Shown here: piece after piece, positions 35,283-43,173 of the stretch
Position numbering within the stretch: the stretch's first letter is position 1
Layout of the letters: every line of letters starts with the position of its first letter
From: JALONO01 sp038209965
GTDB lineage: Bacteria; Bacteroidota; Bacteroidia; Cytophagales; Thermoflexibacteraceae
Assembly: GCA_038209965.1 (NCBI GenBank)
Contig: JBBQXF010000004.1
Span: forward strand, 23,822-87,821
Direction: 5' to 3'
Length of the DNA stretch: 64,000 nucleotides
Program-made: the position numbers and the translations under genes
The notes under the pieces: generated by a model
Database searches by the model: none
What the model was told of the DNA's origin: nothing
Seen by the model: only the letters and a program-made list of their open reading frames with translations

Positions 35283-35981
35283 ATGATAGATAATTTACCA
35301 ACTTACATTTATTTTGCTTTCAAACTGACAGCAGATGCAACTTTACTTCTTTTTATTTGGACAATTAGAAACTCAAATTCGGAAGCACTACGAAAAAAAT
35401 CAACATCAATTTTACTCGGCCTCATAATTTGGCTGGGAATTCAAGCTGTTTTGTCACTGAAAAATGTTTACAACACAGACACAAGTTCATTTCCACCTAA
35501 AATTATGTTATTAGGAATTTTGCCGATAATATTGACTGTTATTTACTTATTTGCGACTCAAAAAGGACGATATTTTATAGACAGTTTACCACTCAAAAAC
35601 TTGACATATCTGAACGTGGCAAGAATTCCGATTGAGATGGTTTTACTTTGGCTTTTTCTCAGTAAAACAATTCCCGAATTGATGACTTGCGAAGGGTGAA
35701 ACTTTGACAATATTGCAGGAATTATAGCACCGATTATTGCTTACTTTGGGCTGACAAAAACTAAATTAAACCAGCAGGTGATTTTAATCTGGAATTTTAT
35801 TTGCATTGGCCTGTTACTAAATATTGTTGTAAACGCATTCTTTTCCGCACCTTCACCAATACAGAAATTTGCTTTTGAACAACCGAACATAGCAATTTTA
35901 AATTTCCCATTTAGTTGGTTGCCAACTTTTATAGTTCCAATCGTGCTGTTTGGACATTTGACTTCAATTAGACAGTTATAA
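35283..35981 (+). pseudogene. Membrane protein gene interrupted by an in-frame TGA
   Basis: The ATG at 35283 opens a frame with several membrane helices (FAFKLTADATLLLFIWTI, SILLGLIIWLGIQAVL, IMLLGILPIILTVIYLFA). Codon 139 (35697-35699) is TGA. The same frame continues without a break as NFDNIAGIIAPIIAYFGLTK and three further hydrophobic stretches to a TAA at 35981. The sequence around the stop, MTCEG-x-NFDNIAG, reads like an intact family with arginine at x (CGA or AGA to TGA is one substitution). The repaired protein would be about 232 residues with six to seven helices. AT-rich. The product is unknown. Confidence 0.7.
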
Positions 35982-36015
35982 AGCAGAAAACTGACCAACA
36001 AAACAACGAATCGCT

Positions 36016-36100
36016 AACCAGCGTTTTGTACAAGCGGAGCAAAAGTACTAGATTTGCGTATTGGCTATGCGGCAGAGCCTCATTTGCGACTCCGCTGGTT
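36016..36100. repeat. Imperfect inverted repeat at the right end of the island
   Basis: AACCAGCG (36016-36023) and CGCTGGTT (36093-36100) form an 8-bp outer stem, with an alternative inner pairing GCGGAG (36034-36039) / CTCCGC (36090-36095). The left part GCTAACCAGCGTTTTGTAC resembles the GCTAAC/GTTTTG pieces of the cassette-like repeats at 33.2 and 33.8 kb. It marks where the sequence returns to normal composition. Confidence 0.4.
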
Positions 36101-36426
36101 GTTGAATTGAACCGCTATGGTAACCGTTTGGCGCTTGCAACTGGATTACAACCAGACCCGAAGTCTTAAAAAAATAATGCTCACGAACTATTGTCCAAGG
36201 CATTATGGTTAGGGAGATGACAGGGCCATTGAAGGCCACTATCGCCACCAGAAGTAATAAAAGGAGGCGATGATGAAGCAAATTTTAACATCTGGAAAAC
36301 ATCTTGAAGGTAAACTAATTATTTTCGCCTAATTTCAACAATTTTTTTGTCGCGAAAAAGTGCCAGATGACACAAGCCAATTTGTCACTGTCCTCAGGGC
36401 GTTTTAAATCAATAACTGCCAATTCC
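36101..36426. other. Intergenic region, with a tiny ORF behind a perfect Shine-Dalgarno
   Basis: No clear gene. AAGGAGG (36261-36267) precedes ATGATG at 36270, opening a 20-codon frame to 36332 (MMKQILTSGKHLEGKLIIFA). A 22-codon frame (36205-36273) ends overlapping this start. Such an SD is unusual for this phylum. I cannot tell whether either peptide is made. Confidence 0.25.
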
Positions 36427-37680
36427 ATGAAACCTTTATTTTTTAGATTGCTTTTCGCTTTATTTATTCTTGGCTGGATCATACAAGTGGCCCACGCCCA
36501 AGCAACCAAAGTGGCCCCAATGCTCCAAAATGGCATTTGGCGCGGGGAAATCCAACTTCAAGGCCAGACGGCGCCCTTCAATTTTGAGGTGGCCAAACCA
36601 GCCGACAAAACGTTGATTTACCTCATTAATGCCGAGGATCGCCTCAAACTGGATGAAATTGAGTTTCGGGATGACAGCTTGCACGTCGGCCTACACATAT
36701 ATGAAGCTGAATTGGTGGCCAAAGTGAATGGCAACCAGTGGTCGGGCTATTGGGTCAAATCTTCAGCGGGCAAGGAAGTCTATCGTTTGCCGTTTCAAGC
36801 GGCTTGGGGCCCTGCCTACCGTTTTAGCGAACGCCCCACGCAGGCCCTGCTCAACGTGAGCGGCACCTACGATGTGAGCTTCACCAATGCCGAGGGAAAA
36901 ACTACCCCCGCCGTGGGATTGTTTACCCAAAAGGGTAACCGGCTCACCGGCACCTTCCTCACCAGCACCGGCGACTATCGTTTTCTGGAAGGCGAAGTCA
37001 GTGGTAACGAACTCCGGCTTTCCGCCTTTAGTGGCGAAGTTACTTATTTGTTCAAAGCGCAAGTGAGCGAAACGGGGATTGTGGGCGAATTTTGGTCGGG
37101 CCGGTCAGGAAACTCCAAATGGATGGCCAAGAAAAACGCCAAGGCAGCCCTGCCCGAAGCCGACAAGTTGACGTTTCTCAAACCGGGTTATGATAAATTG
37201 GCTTTTTCGTTCCCCGATTTGACCGGCAAAATGGTATCGCTCGCTGATCCGAAGTATCAAGGTAAAGTAGTCATCGTCCAAATTCTGGGGTCTTGGTGCC
37301 CCAACTGTTTGGATGAGAGCGAGTTCCTCATTCCATATTATAATAAGCACAAGGACAAAGGGTTGGCCATTATTGGACTGGCTTATGAGCGGTCGGCCAA
37401 GTTTGATGAAGCCAAACTGAGATTGGACAAAATGACCAAACGCCTCGGCGTCACCTATGACATCTTGTTGGCTGGCACGATTGCCAAGGACAATGCGTCC
37501 AATTCACTGCCCATGCTCAACCACGTAATGGCTTTCCCCACGACTATTTATATCGATCGGGCTGGGAAAGTGCGCAAAATCTATACAGGATTTTCTGGAC
37601 CGAGCACGGGAAAGTACTACGAAGCATTTGTGGACGAGTTCACTAGCTTTGTTGGAAAGTTGTTAAAGGAAAAAGAATAG
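36427..37680 (+). CDS. TlpA/ResA-like thioredoxin-fold protein
   Basis: An exported protein of 417 residues with a signal peptide (FFRLLFALFILGWIIQVAHA). Residues about 25-260 form a beta-rich domain of a type usually placed ahead of the thioredoxin domain in Bacteroidota; the thioredoxin-like domain follows (about 265-410) with the redox motif WCPNC in QILGSWCPNCLDES and the cis-proline motif AFPTTIYIDRAG. It likely reduces disulfides in periplasmic or secreted proteins. The ATG at 36427 begins the signal peptide; 20 further codons upstream are not protein-like. Directly followed by the Nfu gene (17-base or 41-base gap depending on its start). Confidence 0.88.
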   Translation: MKPLFFRLLFALFILGWIIQVAHAQATKVAPMLQNGIWRGEIQLQGQTAPFNFEVAKPADKTLIYLINAEDRLKLDEIEFRDDSLHVGLHIYEAELVAKVNGNQWSGYWVKSSAGKEVYRLPFQAAWGPAYRFSERPTQALLNVSGTYDVSFTNAEGKTTPAVGLFTQKGNRLTGTFLTSTGDYRFLEGEVSGNELRLSAFSGEVTYLFKAQVSETGIVGEFWSGRSGNSKWMAKKNAKAALPEADKLTFLKPGYDKLAFSFPDLTGKMVSLADPKYQGKVVIVQILGSWCPNCLDESEFLIPYYNKHKDKGLAIIGLAYERSAKFDEAKLRLDKMTKRLGVTYDILLAGTIAKDNASNSLPMLNHVMAFPTTIYIDRAGKVRKIYTGFSGPSTGKYYEAFVDEFTSFVGKLLKEKE

Positions 37681-37697
37681 CAACGGGCCGTGAATTA

Positions 37698-37988
37698 ATG
37701 TCAAATGGTCTATCTTTGAGAATGGAAAACATAATTACCTTGGAAAAGCCAACTCTGATGTCCCGGGTTGAAAGTGCCTTGGACACAATCAGGCCATATT
37801 TAGTGGCCGATGGTGGTAATGTCCGCATTGTGGACATTACTGATGACATGGTGGTCCAATTAGAGCTATTAGGCTCATGTGGCTCCTGCCCCATGTCCAT
37901 GATGACCCTCAAGGCTGGCGTGGAGCAGGCCATTATCAAAGAAGTGCCCGAAATCCGGGCCATTTCGGCGGTCAATTCCCTCAGCTAG
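37698..37988 (+). CDS. NifU-like C-terminal domain iron-sulfur scaffold (Nfu)
   Basis: A 96-residue protein consisting of one Nfu domain: LDTIRPYLVADGGNVRIVDI followed by the cluster-binding CxxC in LLGSCGSCPMSMMTLKAGVE. It carries 4Fe-4S clusters to target proteins. Two starts are possible, ATG at 37698 and ATG at 37722 (MENIITLEK); the latter keeps the whole domain. A TATCTTTG sequence at 37711-37718 overlaps the first start codon region, so the shorter form may be the real one. Confidence 0.9.
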   Translation: MSNGLSLRMENIITLEKPTLMSRVESALDTIRPYLVADGGNVRIVDITDDMVVQLELLGSCGSCPMSMMTLKAGVEQAIIKEVPEIRAISAVNSLS

Positions 37989-38067
37989 CACTGTTTTTTG
38001 TATCGTGTTAAGCAGTAGTGCTCCCCAACTTTATCTGGGGGGTATATTTAATTATCTTTTCTAGGCA

Positions 38068-38988
38068 ATGCGAATCAAGGACATCCGGCGACAAACATTC
38101 TTGGCTTTTTTGGTTTACTCCACCATATCGCTCATGGTGGCGAGCCTTAGTTTTTGGCTTTTCCAGCGAAAGGTTGAGATTGAGCATTTTTCGGATACAG
38201 TAAGTAAATTATTTACCAATACCTTGGGGGTTGCGGAGCTTGGTCATTATTTTTTGGTGTACGAAACCAAAAAAGACAATTATTACAAAACCGATGGCAA
38301 GACCTACTTGACAAAACAAGAGACAATGATCGATAGCATTAAACACTATATTAATTTGATCACCAAAAACCGGGTCGAGGAGAAATTCGGAATCAAAACC
38401 AGTATCAACGGATTGCTTCCCCTGCACGAAAAATACACCTTCATTTTCCGACAGATCGTGTTGTTGACCTCCCAGAGGGGAGCGCTGCAACACCGGCTCC
38501 GGGTTAGGGCAGCCGAGCTGGAAAAACGGGCCCAAGATCTCAAATGGGAGATATTAACGCTCAGAACGTATGAGCGCGATTATTTTATCCAACAAGATAG
38601 CGCTTTTATCGTGCGTTTTGATGGCCTATCCGACCAGTTGGAAGGCCAATTGGCCAAATCGACCAACCCGGCCAGCCAAGAACTACTTGTCGCGCTCCAA
38701 AGTTACCGCAATGATTTCCGTAAATTGGTAAGGGTGGACAATGAAATCGGCCTTGGCCGTGATACTGGACTGAATGCCAAGCTCAAAAACATCAACCAGC
38801 GTATATCCGATCTGGCCAATAAGATCAGTACTGAAAGCAATCGGGTAAAAGATGAAATTACCGAACAAATCATTAATGTTTTCTTAGCGGTAATAGTTAT
38901 TTCTGTAATTATGATATTGATATTGGCAATGCTCTTTAAGTTTATTACCGATACTGATAAAGAAATCCCAAAACTTTTTAAATTGTAG
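38068..38988 (+). CDS. Membrane sensor-like protein with helical extracytoplasmic domain
   Basis: A 306-residue protein with a membrane helix at each end (FLAFLVYSTISLMVASLSFWLF near residues 11-32; INVFLAVIVISVIMILILAMLF near 270-291). Between them lie about 230 residues, almost all helical, with long heptad-like segments (ALQHRLRVRAAELEKRAQDL; INQRISDLANKISTESNRVK). This is the shape of four-helix or HBM sensor modules found in chemoreceptors and histidine kinases, but the protein ends ~15 residues after the second helix and has no kinase, HAMP or signalling domain. It may pass a signal to a separate partner. The lipoprotein gene follows 16 bases later and SiaC/SiaB are convergent. Confidence 0.7.
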   Translation: MRIKDIRRQTFLAFLVYSTISLMVASLSFWLFQRKVEIEHFSDTVSKLFTNTLGVAELGHYFLVYETKKDNYYKTDGKTYLTKQETMIDSIKHYINLITKNRVEEKFGIKTSINGLLPLHEKYTFIFRQIVLLTSQRGALQHRLRVRAAELEKRAQDLKWEILTLRTYERDYFIQQDSAFIVRFDGLSDQLEGQLAKSTNPASQELLVALQSYRNDFRKLVRVDNEIGLGRDTGLNAKLKNINQRISDLANKISTESNRVKDEITEQIINVFLAVIVISVIMILILAMLFKFITDTDKEIPKLFKL

Positions 38989-39004
38989 ATCAAGATCCCA
39001 GTCC

Positions 39005-39496
39005 ATGAAGACGCGCCTTTCCATTTTTGTGTTGCTTGTGTTTTTGAGCGGGTGTATACCTGAGCGCAACGAACGACAACAGAGCAAAGCACTCCAGCGC
39101 GAAATGCGCAGCAAAAAGCTCAAACGGCTCAGTCAATCAGAAATCATGGCAGCGTGCAACCAAGAAGGCAAATTATTGGCCGATCAGCTGGCCACGATCC
39201 TAGTGGTGGATCGGCATTTTGCTTGCGACTCACTCACATTGACCGGCATGGTCACTTCGCCAATCCTGATTGAATATGATTTTGTGTGCAATGAGCAAAA
39301 AGACCTGCCGGAGAAGACCAAGTTGGTGTGGGATGCCTACCGGGAGAGCGCCAATAAACGGGAACCACTTGCTGATAACCTGCAAAAGATAGGGAACGAT
39401 CAAATGTTGTACACCTCACCCGTGCAATTTGAGGGACGCTTTTTGGGTATGTGGGCCATTTTGATGGACAAACGGGAAATTATCAAACTGATGTAG
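39005..39496 (+). CDS. Lipoprotein of unknown function
   Basis: 163 residues with a lipobox LVFLSGC (residues about 11-17). The body has two cysteines (AACNQEGK and FACDSLTL, plus VCNEQ) and ends VQFEGRFLGMWAILMDKREI. The end, YRESANKREPLADNLQKIG through GMWAIL, reminded me of the Tll0287/DUF3365 sensor-like domain, but this is only an impression. It lies just behind the membrane sensor-like gene and is probably co-transcribed, so the two may work together on the outer side of the membrane. Confidence 0.7.
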   Translation: MKTRLSIFVLLVFLSGCIPERNERQQSKALQREMRSKKLKRLSQSEIMAACNQEGKLLADQLATILVVDRHFACDSLTLTGMVTSPILIEYDFVCNEQKDLPEKTKLVWDAYRESANKREPLADNLQKIGNDQMLYTSPVQFEGRFLGMWAILMDKREIIKLM

Positions 39497-39512
39497 CCGC
39501 AGGCTGGGCTTG

Positions 39513-39893
39513 TTAGTTCATCACAAAAAAGTTGAATGGCAACCCTACATCTTCCGCATATTCCTCGCCGCTCTCCAGCATGTCCAAATCACCAGCTTGA
39601 TAGTACCAATTGACCGTCACATGGCCATTCTTGTTAGTATGATAATCTTCCAGCATATCGAAGATTTCCAAAAAACGGCGTGACGAACTGGTATTGTAAT
39701 AATTCATCTTAAAATTGAAAACAATGGTGTTTTCTGGAATTGCCAAATAATTCTTGAGCCACTCCATAATGGGCTGGTAAAATTCTTTGGTAAACTCATG
39801 GTAGGATTCGCCACCAATTTCAAGTAAGTGCGTTTCCGCATTGAAATTGACCGAGGGAATAAAAAGCTTACCGTTGATCGTGAAATTCTCCAT
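39513..39893 (-). CDS. siaC: SiaC family regulatory phosphoprotein
   Basis: A 126-residue protein of the SiaC (formerly DUF1987) family. In Pseudomonas SiaC, phosphorylation of Thr68 by the kinase SiaB controls whether SiaC binds and activates the diguanylate cyclase SiaD. Here the same motif is present with the threonine at exactly residue 68 (NYYNTSSSRRFLEIFDML). The start of the protein (GESYHEFTKEFYQPIMEWL) also fits. It lies three bases after siaB on the same strand, clearly one operon. No SiaD-like cyclase or SiaA phosphatase is nearby. Confidence 0.88.
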   Translation of the reverse strand: MENFTINGKLFIPSVNFNAETHLLEIGGESYHEFTKEFYQPIMEWLKNYLAIPENTIVFNFKMNYYNTSSSRRFLEIFDMLEDYHTNKNGHVTVNWYYQAGDLDMLESGEEYAEDVGLPFNFFVMN

Positions 39894-39896
39894 TGC

Positions 39897-40439
39897 TTAT
39901 TGTTTCGCTTTCTTGTTAACGCTGATTGCTAGCGTAAAAAAAGTATTGTGGCTATCAATATTTTCTAAATCAAACACGAGTGGATTGCCCGATTTGCGCA
40001 CCATTTCCACCAGCCCTACACTGTCCTCGTCTTCGGGCAATCGACGTTGCTCGATGAAATACTCGCGCAATTGATCAGGGCCAAGCGCATTGATCCGGTT
40101 GCACTTTTCCAGCAAACTGGGCACCTTGTCGTTTTCCACCAAGTTGCCCGAGTAGATGATATGTTCATCTGCTGTTTCACTGATGACAACCGTCCCCTGC
40201 CCCACTTGGCGTTTATCCGACTCCGAGTAGGCCACTTCAGAGGAATACAAATTGATGTTTTGGGCCATTTCCACCACAATGCTGAAAACGCGCTTGCTCA
40301 TCACATCATCTGGGTGCTTTTTTTGCAAGTTGTTGGCCACTACCGATAAGATGTCGTTGGTCATCATGCCTTGAAAAGCAAGTACGATGTTGTGCTCTTC
40401 AATGATTTTGGCAAAGCCGTAAGGTGTCAGATCGGGCAT
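39897..40439 (-). CDS. siaB: SiaB family protein kinase
   Basis: A 180-residue GHKL-type kinase (DUF6272 family) that phosphorylates SiaC. The N-box, VVEMAQNINLYSSE, has the ATP/Mg-binding asparagine at residue 61, the same number as in Pseudomonas SiaB as far as I remember. The rest (TVVISETADEHIIYSGNLVE, SVGLVEMVRKSGNPLVFDL) matches the ATPase fold with no sensor domain. A TACATTTG -7 box is at 40462-40455 on the minus strand, about 15 bases ahead of the ATG, though no good -33 is visible. Confidence 0.87.
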   Translation of the reverse strand: MPDLTPYGFAKIIEEHNIVLAFQGMMTNDILSVVANNLQKKHPDDVMSKRVFSIVVEMAQNINLYSSEVAYSESDKRQVGQGTVVISETADEHIIYSGNLVENDKVPSLLEKCNRINALGPDQLREYFIEQRRLPEDEDSVGLVEMVRKSGNPLVFDLENIDSHNTFFTLAISVNKKAKQ

Positions 40440-40558
40440 AGGTTACTTTGATGGCAAATGTATTAAATTCCATTACAATTATTATTCCCTAATTTATTTG
40501 CCAGCCCGTCCTCATGTAAGAAATAGGCTTGCCCTGCCAATAAATGTGGGTCTGGCAC

Positions 40559-41587
40559 CTAGGCGCGGTGGTTCAATATGGTTCCTTTCATGTCGCCAAA
40601 GAGTGCATCTTGGGAGCCAGGCAACCGAAGAAAATCGTGCGGGAACCCCAGTTCAATGGCACTGGCCTGGTCCAAGGCCTGCATCAGTTCGGCTGGCAAA
40701 CTGACCTGCAAGCACCCCATGGAGTCGATCAGTTGCTCGGCCCGCCTCGCGCCCACGATCGGGATGATCTGCGGGTGCTGCTGCCGGAGCCAACTGAGGG
40801 CAACTTGCGCGGGTGTGGCGCCCACTTGGGTCGCAATCTCGCCCACTTTTTGCGCAATCAACCGATTTTTTTCGTTGATCTTGGGACTTTTGGCGGTGAG
40901 ACGACTGTCGGGGGCGATCACTGAATTGTGTTTGCCGGTGAGCATGCCCGCACCCAAAGGCGACCACGGCGTGATGCACAGGTCAAAATGGTGGGCCATG
41001 GGCAGCAGGTCGCGTTCGGGAGTGCGCTGGATGAGGCTGTATTCCACTTGCAGGCCGGTAAAGGTGGTCCAGCCGTGCATTTGGGCCAAGGTAATGGCAT
41101 GGGCCACGATCCAAGCGGGGGTGTCAGAAATTCCCAGATAATGAACTTTCCCGGCCCTGACCAGGTCGTCCAGCCCCCGCATCACTTCAGCCACTGGCGT
41201 GGTAAAATCCCACATGTGGAGCCACAAAATATCGAGGTAATCGGTGTTGAGGCGGCGAAGGCTCTGGTCGACCGAGCGCATCAAGTTCTTGCGGTGGTTG
41301 CCCGAGGCATTCACATCATCGCGCTGATCATGCAAGCTATATTTACTGGCCACCACATAGCGGTCCCGATCAGCGGCAATGAATTCGCCCAAGAAGCGCT
41401 CACTTGTCCCTTCGGTATAGCGGTTGGCCGTATCGATGAAATTGCCGCCCGCCGACACAAAAGCCTCAAATATTCGTTGGCTCTCGGTCTTGTCGGCCCC
41501 ACTTCCCCACTCAGTGCCAAAGGTCATCGCCCCTAAGCAAAGTTCCGAAACCCGGAGGCCCGAATGGCCAAATAGTTTGTAACGCAT
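40559..41587 (-). CDS. Aldo/keto reductase
   Basis: A 342-residue NADPH-dependent oxidoreductase with the TIM-barrel aldo/keto reductase fold. Motifs: LCLGAMTFGTEWG near the start, FIDTANRYTEGTSERFLGEFI with the catalytic Asp and Tyr (about residues 52-58), the lysine in VVASKYSLHD, DILWLHMWD carrying the active-site histidine, and the cofactor-binding PIVGARRAEQLIDS near the C-terminus. This group (AKR with GxSE-type start) often reduces sugar or xenobiotic aldehydes; the substrate is not evident. Neighbours do not form an obvious operon. Confidence 0.92.
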   Translation of the reverse strand: MRYKLFGHSGLRVSELCLGAMTFGTEWGSGADKTESQRIFEAFVSAGGNFIDTANRYTEGTSERFLGEFIAADRDRYVVASKYSLHDQRDDVNASGNHRKNLMRSVDQSLRRLNTDYLDILWLHMWDFTTPVAEVMRGLDDLVRAGKVHYLGISDTPAWIVAHAITLAQMHGWTTFTGLQVEYSLIQRTPERDLLPMAHHFDLCITPWSPLGAGMLTGKHNSVIAPDSRLTAKSPKINEKNRLIAQKVGEIATQVGATPAQVALSWLRQQHPQIIPIVGARRAEQLIDSMGCLQVSLPAELMQALDQASAIELGFPHDFLRLPGSQDALFGDMKGTILNHRA

Positions 41588-41614
41588 AAAAAACGATGGC
41601 TGGTTAGGCCAAAA

Positions 41615-41872
41615 TTAGGGTTTCTCCCGCAATTTCGACCAGTTTCCAACAACAAAATATTCGTTCCCGCGCCGTTTGTTTGTCCAACAATAATCTTGGA
41701 ACAACTCCCCAAATGCAAACCCCATTTTAACTAATTGCTCATAAAAGTGGGGAATGTTTGGGATGACCCGAAAACCGGCCGGCTTGCTCGGCCAACAAGC
41801 CACTATTTGACCCAACAGGGCAGTGGGCGTTTTTGGCCAGCCGTACCGCGATCTAAGTGCTCGCTCATTCAC
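41615..41872 (-). CDS. Possible small protein or gene fragment
   Basis: An 85-codon open frame with a GTG start, in the gap between arsM and the aldo/keto reductase. The stretch VIPNIPHFYEQLVKMGFAFG and the ending YFVVGNWSKLREKP look protein-like, but I do not recognise a family, and there is no promoter box close by. It could be a remnant of a longer gene; the same frame is open for only ten codons further upstream. Confidence 0.25.
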   Translation of the reverse strand: MNERALRSRYGWPKTPTALLGQIVACWPSKPAGFRVIPNIPHFYEQLVKMGFAFGELFQDYCWTNKRRGNEYFVVGNWSKLREKP

Positions 41873-41983
41873 AGCCGATGATACCCGAATCCACTTGGTT
41901 TTTCAACAACCCAAAAAGTGAATCATTGAAAATCAAGCAAATAAGTATTGCTAACCACCTAAATCAGTTTACACTTGACGCCC

Positions 41984-42793
41984 TTACAACTTCTCCCCGT
42001 AAAGGGTAATGCTAAAAATATTATTGGGGCCGCTGCGAAAGTCATCAATCGCGGCTTGATCCAAGTAGCGCAGCAAGATTTCGTCGGGGATATAAATCAT
42101 TTTTTCTTTTTGTAGGACCACATTGACAAATCCGGCCGCTGCCACGTGGCCAAGATACGCGTCTTTGGCAATGGCCCCCGACACACAGCCGGCGTACATC
42201 TCGCTCGCCTCGAGGATTGCGGACGGCAGTTGGCCCACCAGCACTATGTCGGAAATGCTGAAATGGCCCCCGGGCTTGAGCACCCGGTAGATCTCTTGGA
42301 TGGCGGCTGCTTTGTTGGGCACCAAGTTGAGCACACAATTGCTCACCACCACATCGGCCAGGTTGTCCGAAACGGGCATAAGCTCGATATCTCCCTGTCG
42401 AAATTCTACATTTTGGTACCCGAGTTTCTGGGCATTGTGTTGGGCCTTGGCTATCATGGCGGGGGTGAAATCAATGCCAATCACTTTTCCGTGTTCACCG
42501 GTTTCGTGCCGGGCAATGAAACAATCGTTGCCGGCCCCGGATCCCAGATCGATCACCACGTCGCCCGGGCGAATGTTGGCAAACTGGGTGGGCAGGCCGC
42601 AGCCCAGGCTCAGATCGGCCTCGGGCTGGTAGCCATCGAGGGCCGTGTAGTCGTCAGACATAATGCTGTGGACCTCGGTGGTGCCACAGCCCACGGCACC
42701 GCAGCAGGAAGCAGCGTTTTCGGCCTGGCTTTGCAAGGCGATCTGGGCGTACTTTTGGCGCACCATTTCCTTGATTTTCTCTTCGGTTTCCAT
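41984..42793 (-). CDS. arsM: Arsenite methyltransferase ArsM
   Basis: SAM-dependent enzyme that methylates arsenite to less toxic or volatile products. The 269 residues contain an N-terminal cysteine cluster (NAASCCGAVGCGTT, about 27-40), the SAM motif VIDLGSGAGNDCFIA, NCVLNLVPNK with a conserved arsenic-binding cysteine, and EMYAGCVSGA with the second one. It follows arsR by 18 bases on the same strand, the usual arrangement for arsenic-induced expression. No ArsB/Acr3 efflux or ArsC reductase gene is in the window. Confidence 0.92.
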   Translation of the reverse strand: METEEKIKEMVRQKYAQIALQSQAENAASCCGAVGCGTTEVHSIMSDDYTALDGYQPEADLSLGCGLPTQFANIRPGDVVIDLGSGAGNDCFIARHETGEHGKVIGIDFTPAMIAKAQHNAQKLGYQNVEFRQGDIELMPVSDNLADVVVSNCVLNLVPNKAAAIQEIYRVLKPGGHFSISDIVLVGQLPSAILEASEMYAGCVSGAIAKDAYLGHVAAAGFVNVVLQKEKMIYIPDEILLRYLDQAAIDDFRSGPNNIFSITLYGEKL

Positions 42794-42811
42794 CTTGACT
42801 GGGTTTAAAAA

Positions 42812-43147
42812 TTAACAACAATTGCGTTCAATGTGTTGGGCAGTAGTGTGGAACAACGCCTCGAAAGCCCGGACCATCGCCTTGAATTTTTCATTGTCAA
42901 GGCAATAACAAACTTTCACGCCGTCGATCTCGCCCTTGATCAGGCCGAAATTTTTGAGTTCCTGCAGGTGCTGCGAAACCGTGACGCGATTCAACTGGGG
43001 GATTTCCTTGGATATATCGCCCGAGATGCACGCTTTCCGCTCAGCCAACAACTGAATGATCGCCACCCGGGCCGGATGGGCGATCAATTTGGCGAATTGG
43101 GCAACCAATTGTTGCTCGATTGGATAGTTGTCTAACTTGGCTTGCAT
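42812..43147 (-). CDS. arsR: ArsR family metalloregulator
   Basis: A 111-residue winged-helix repressor. The DNA-binding region is ISGDISKEIPQLNRVTVSQHLQELKNFGLI (residues about 45-75, split here between helices), preceded by KLIAHPARVAIIQLLAERKAC with a cysteine just before the recognition helices, and the C-terminus ends in ERNCC. Those cysteines could bind arsenite. The ATG at 43147 (MQAKLDNYP) is used; the frame starts 17 codons earlier in the promoter. A palindrome over its -7 box (43159-43173) is a likely operator, so it would repress itself and arsM until arsenite binds. Confidence 0.9.
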   Translation of the reverse strand: MQAKLDNYPIEQQLVAQFAKLIAHPARVAIIQLLAERKACISGDISKEIPQLNRVTVSQHLQELKNFGLIKGEIDGVKVCYCLDNEKFKAMVRAFEALFHTTAQHIERNCC

Positions 43148-43158
43148 GTCCTTATAAT

Positions 43159-43173
43159 TATGTTGCAAACATA
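43159..43173 (-). promoter_or_regulatory. ArsR operator overlapping the -7 box of arsR
   Basis: TATGTT-GCA-AACATA is a perfect 6-3-6 inverted repeat, 11 bases upstream of the arsR ATG. On the minus strand it includes TATGTTTG (43173-43166), which fits the TAnnTTTG -7 consensus. A repressor bound here would block transcription. The remaining ~260 bases to the rho start (43174-43437) must contain the rho promoter, but I see no clear box. Confidence 0.55.

Noticed and set aside
35697..35699. TGA as a selenocysteine or otherwise recoded codon
   Set aside because: No SECIS-like hairpin is apparent directly downstream, TGA is used as a normal stop by other genes in the window, and the site fits a lost arginine codon.
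36315..36428. Minus-strand 37-codon frame overlapping the start of the thioredoxin-like gene
   Set aside because: It looks partly protein-like, but it would share its start codon region with the opposite gene's signal peptide, and nothing else supports it.
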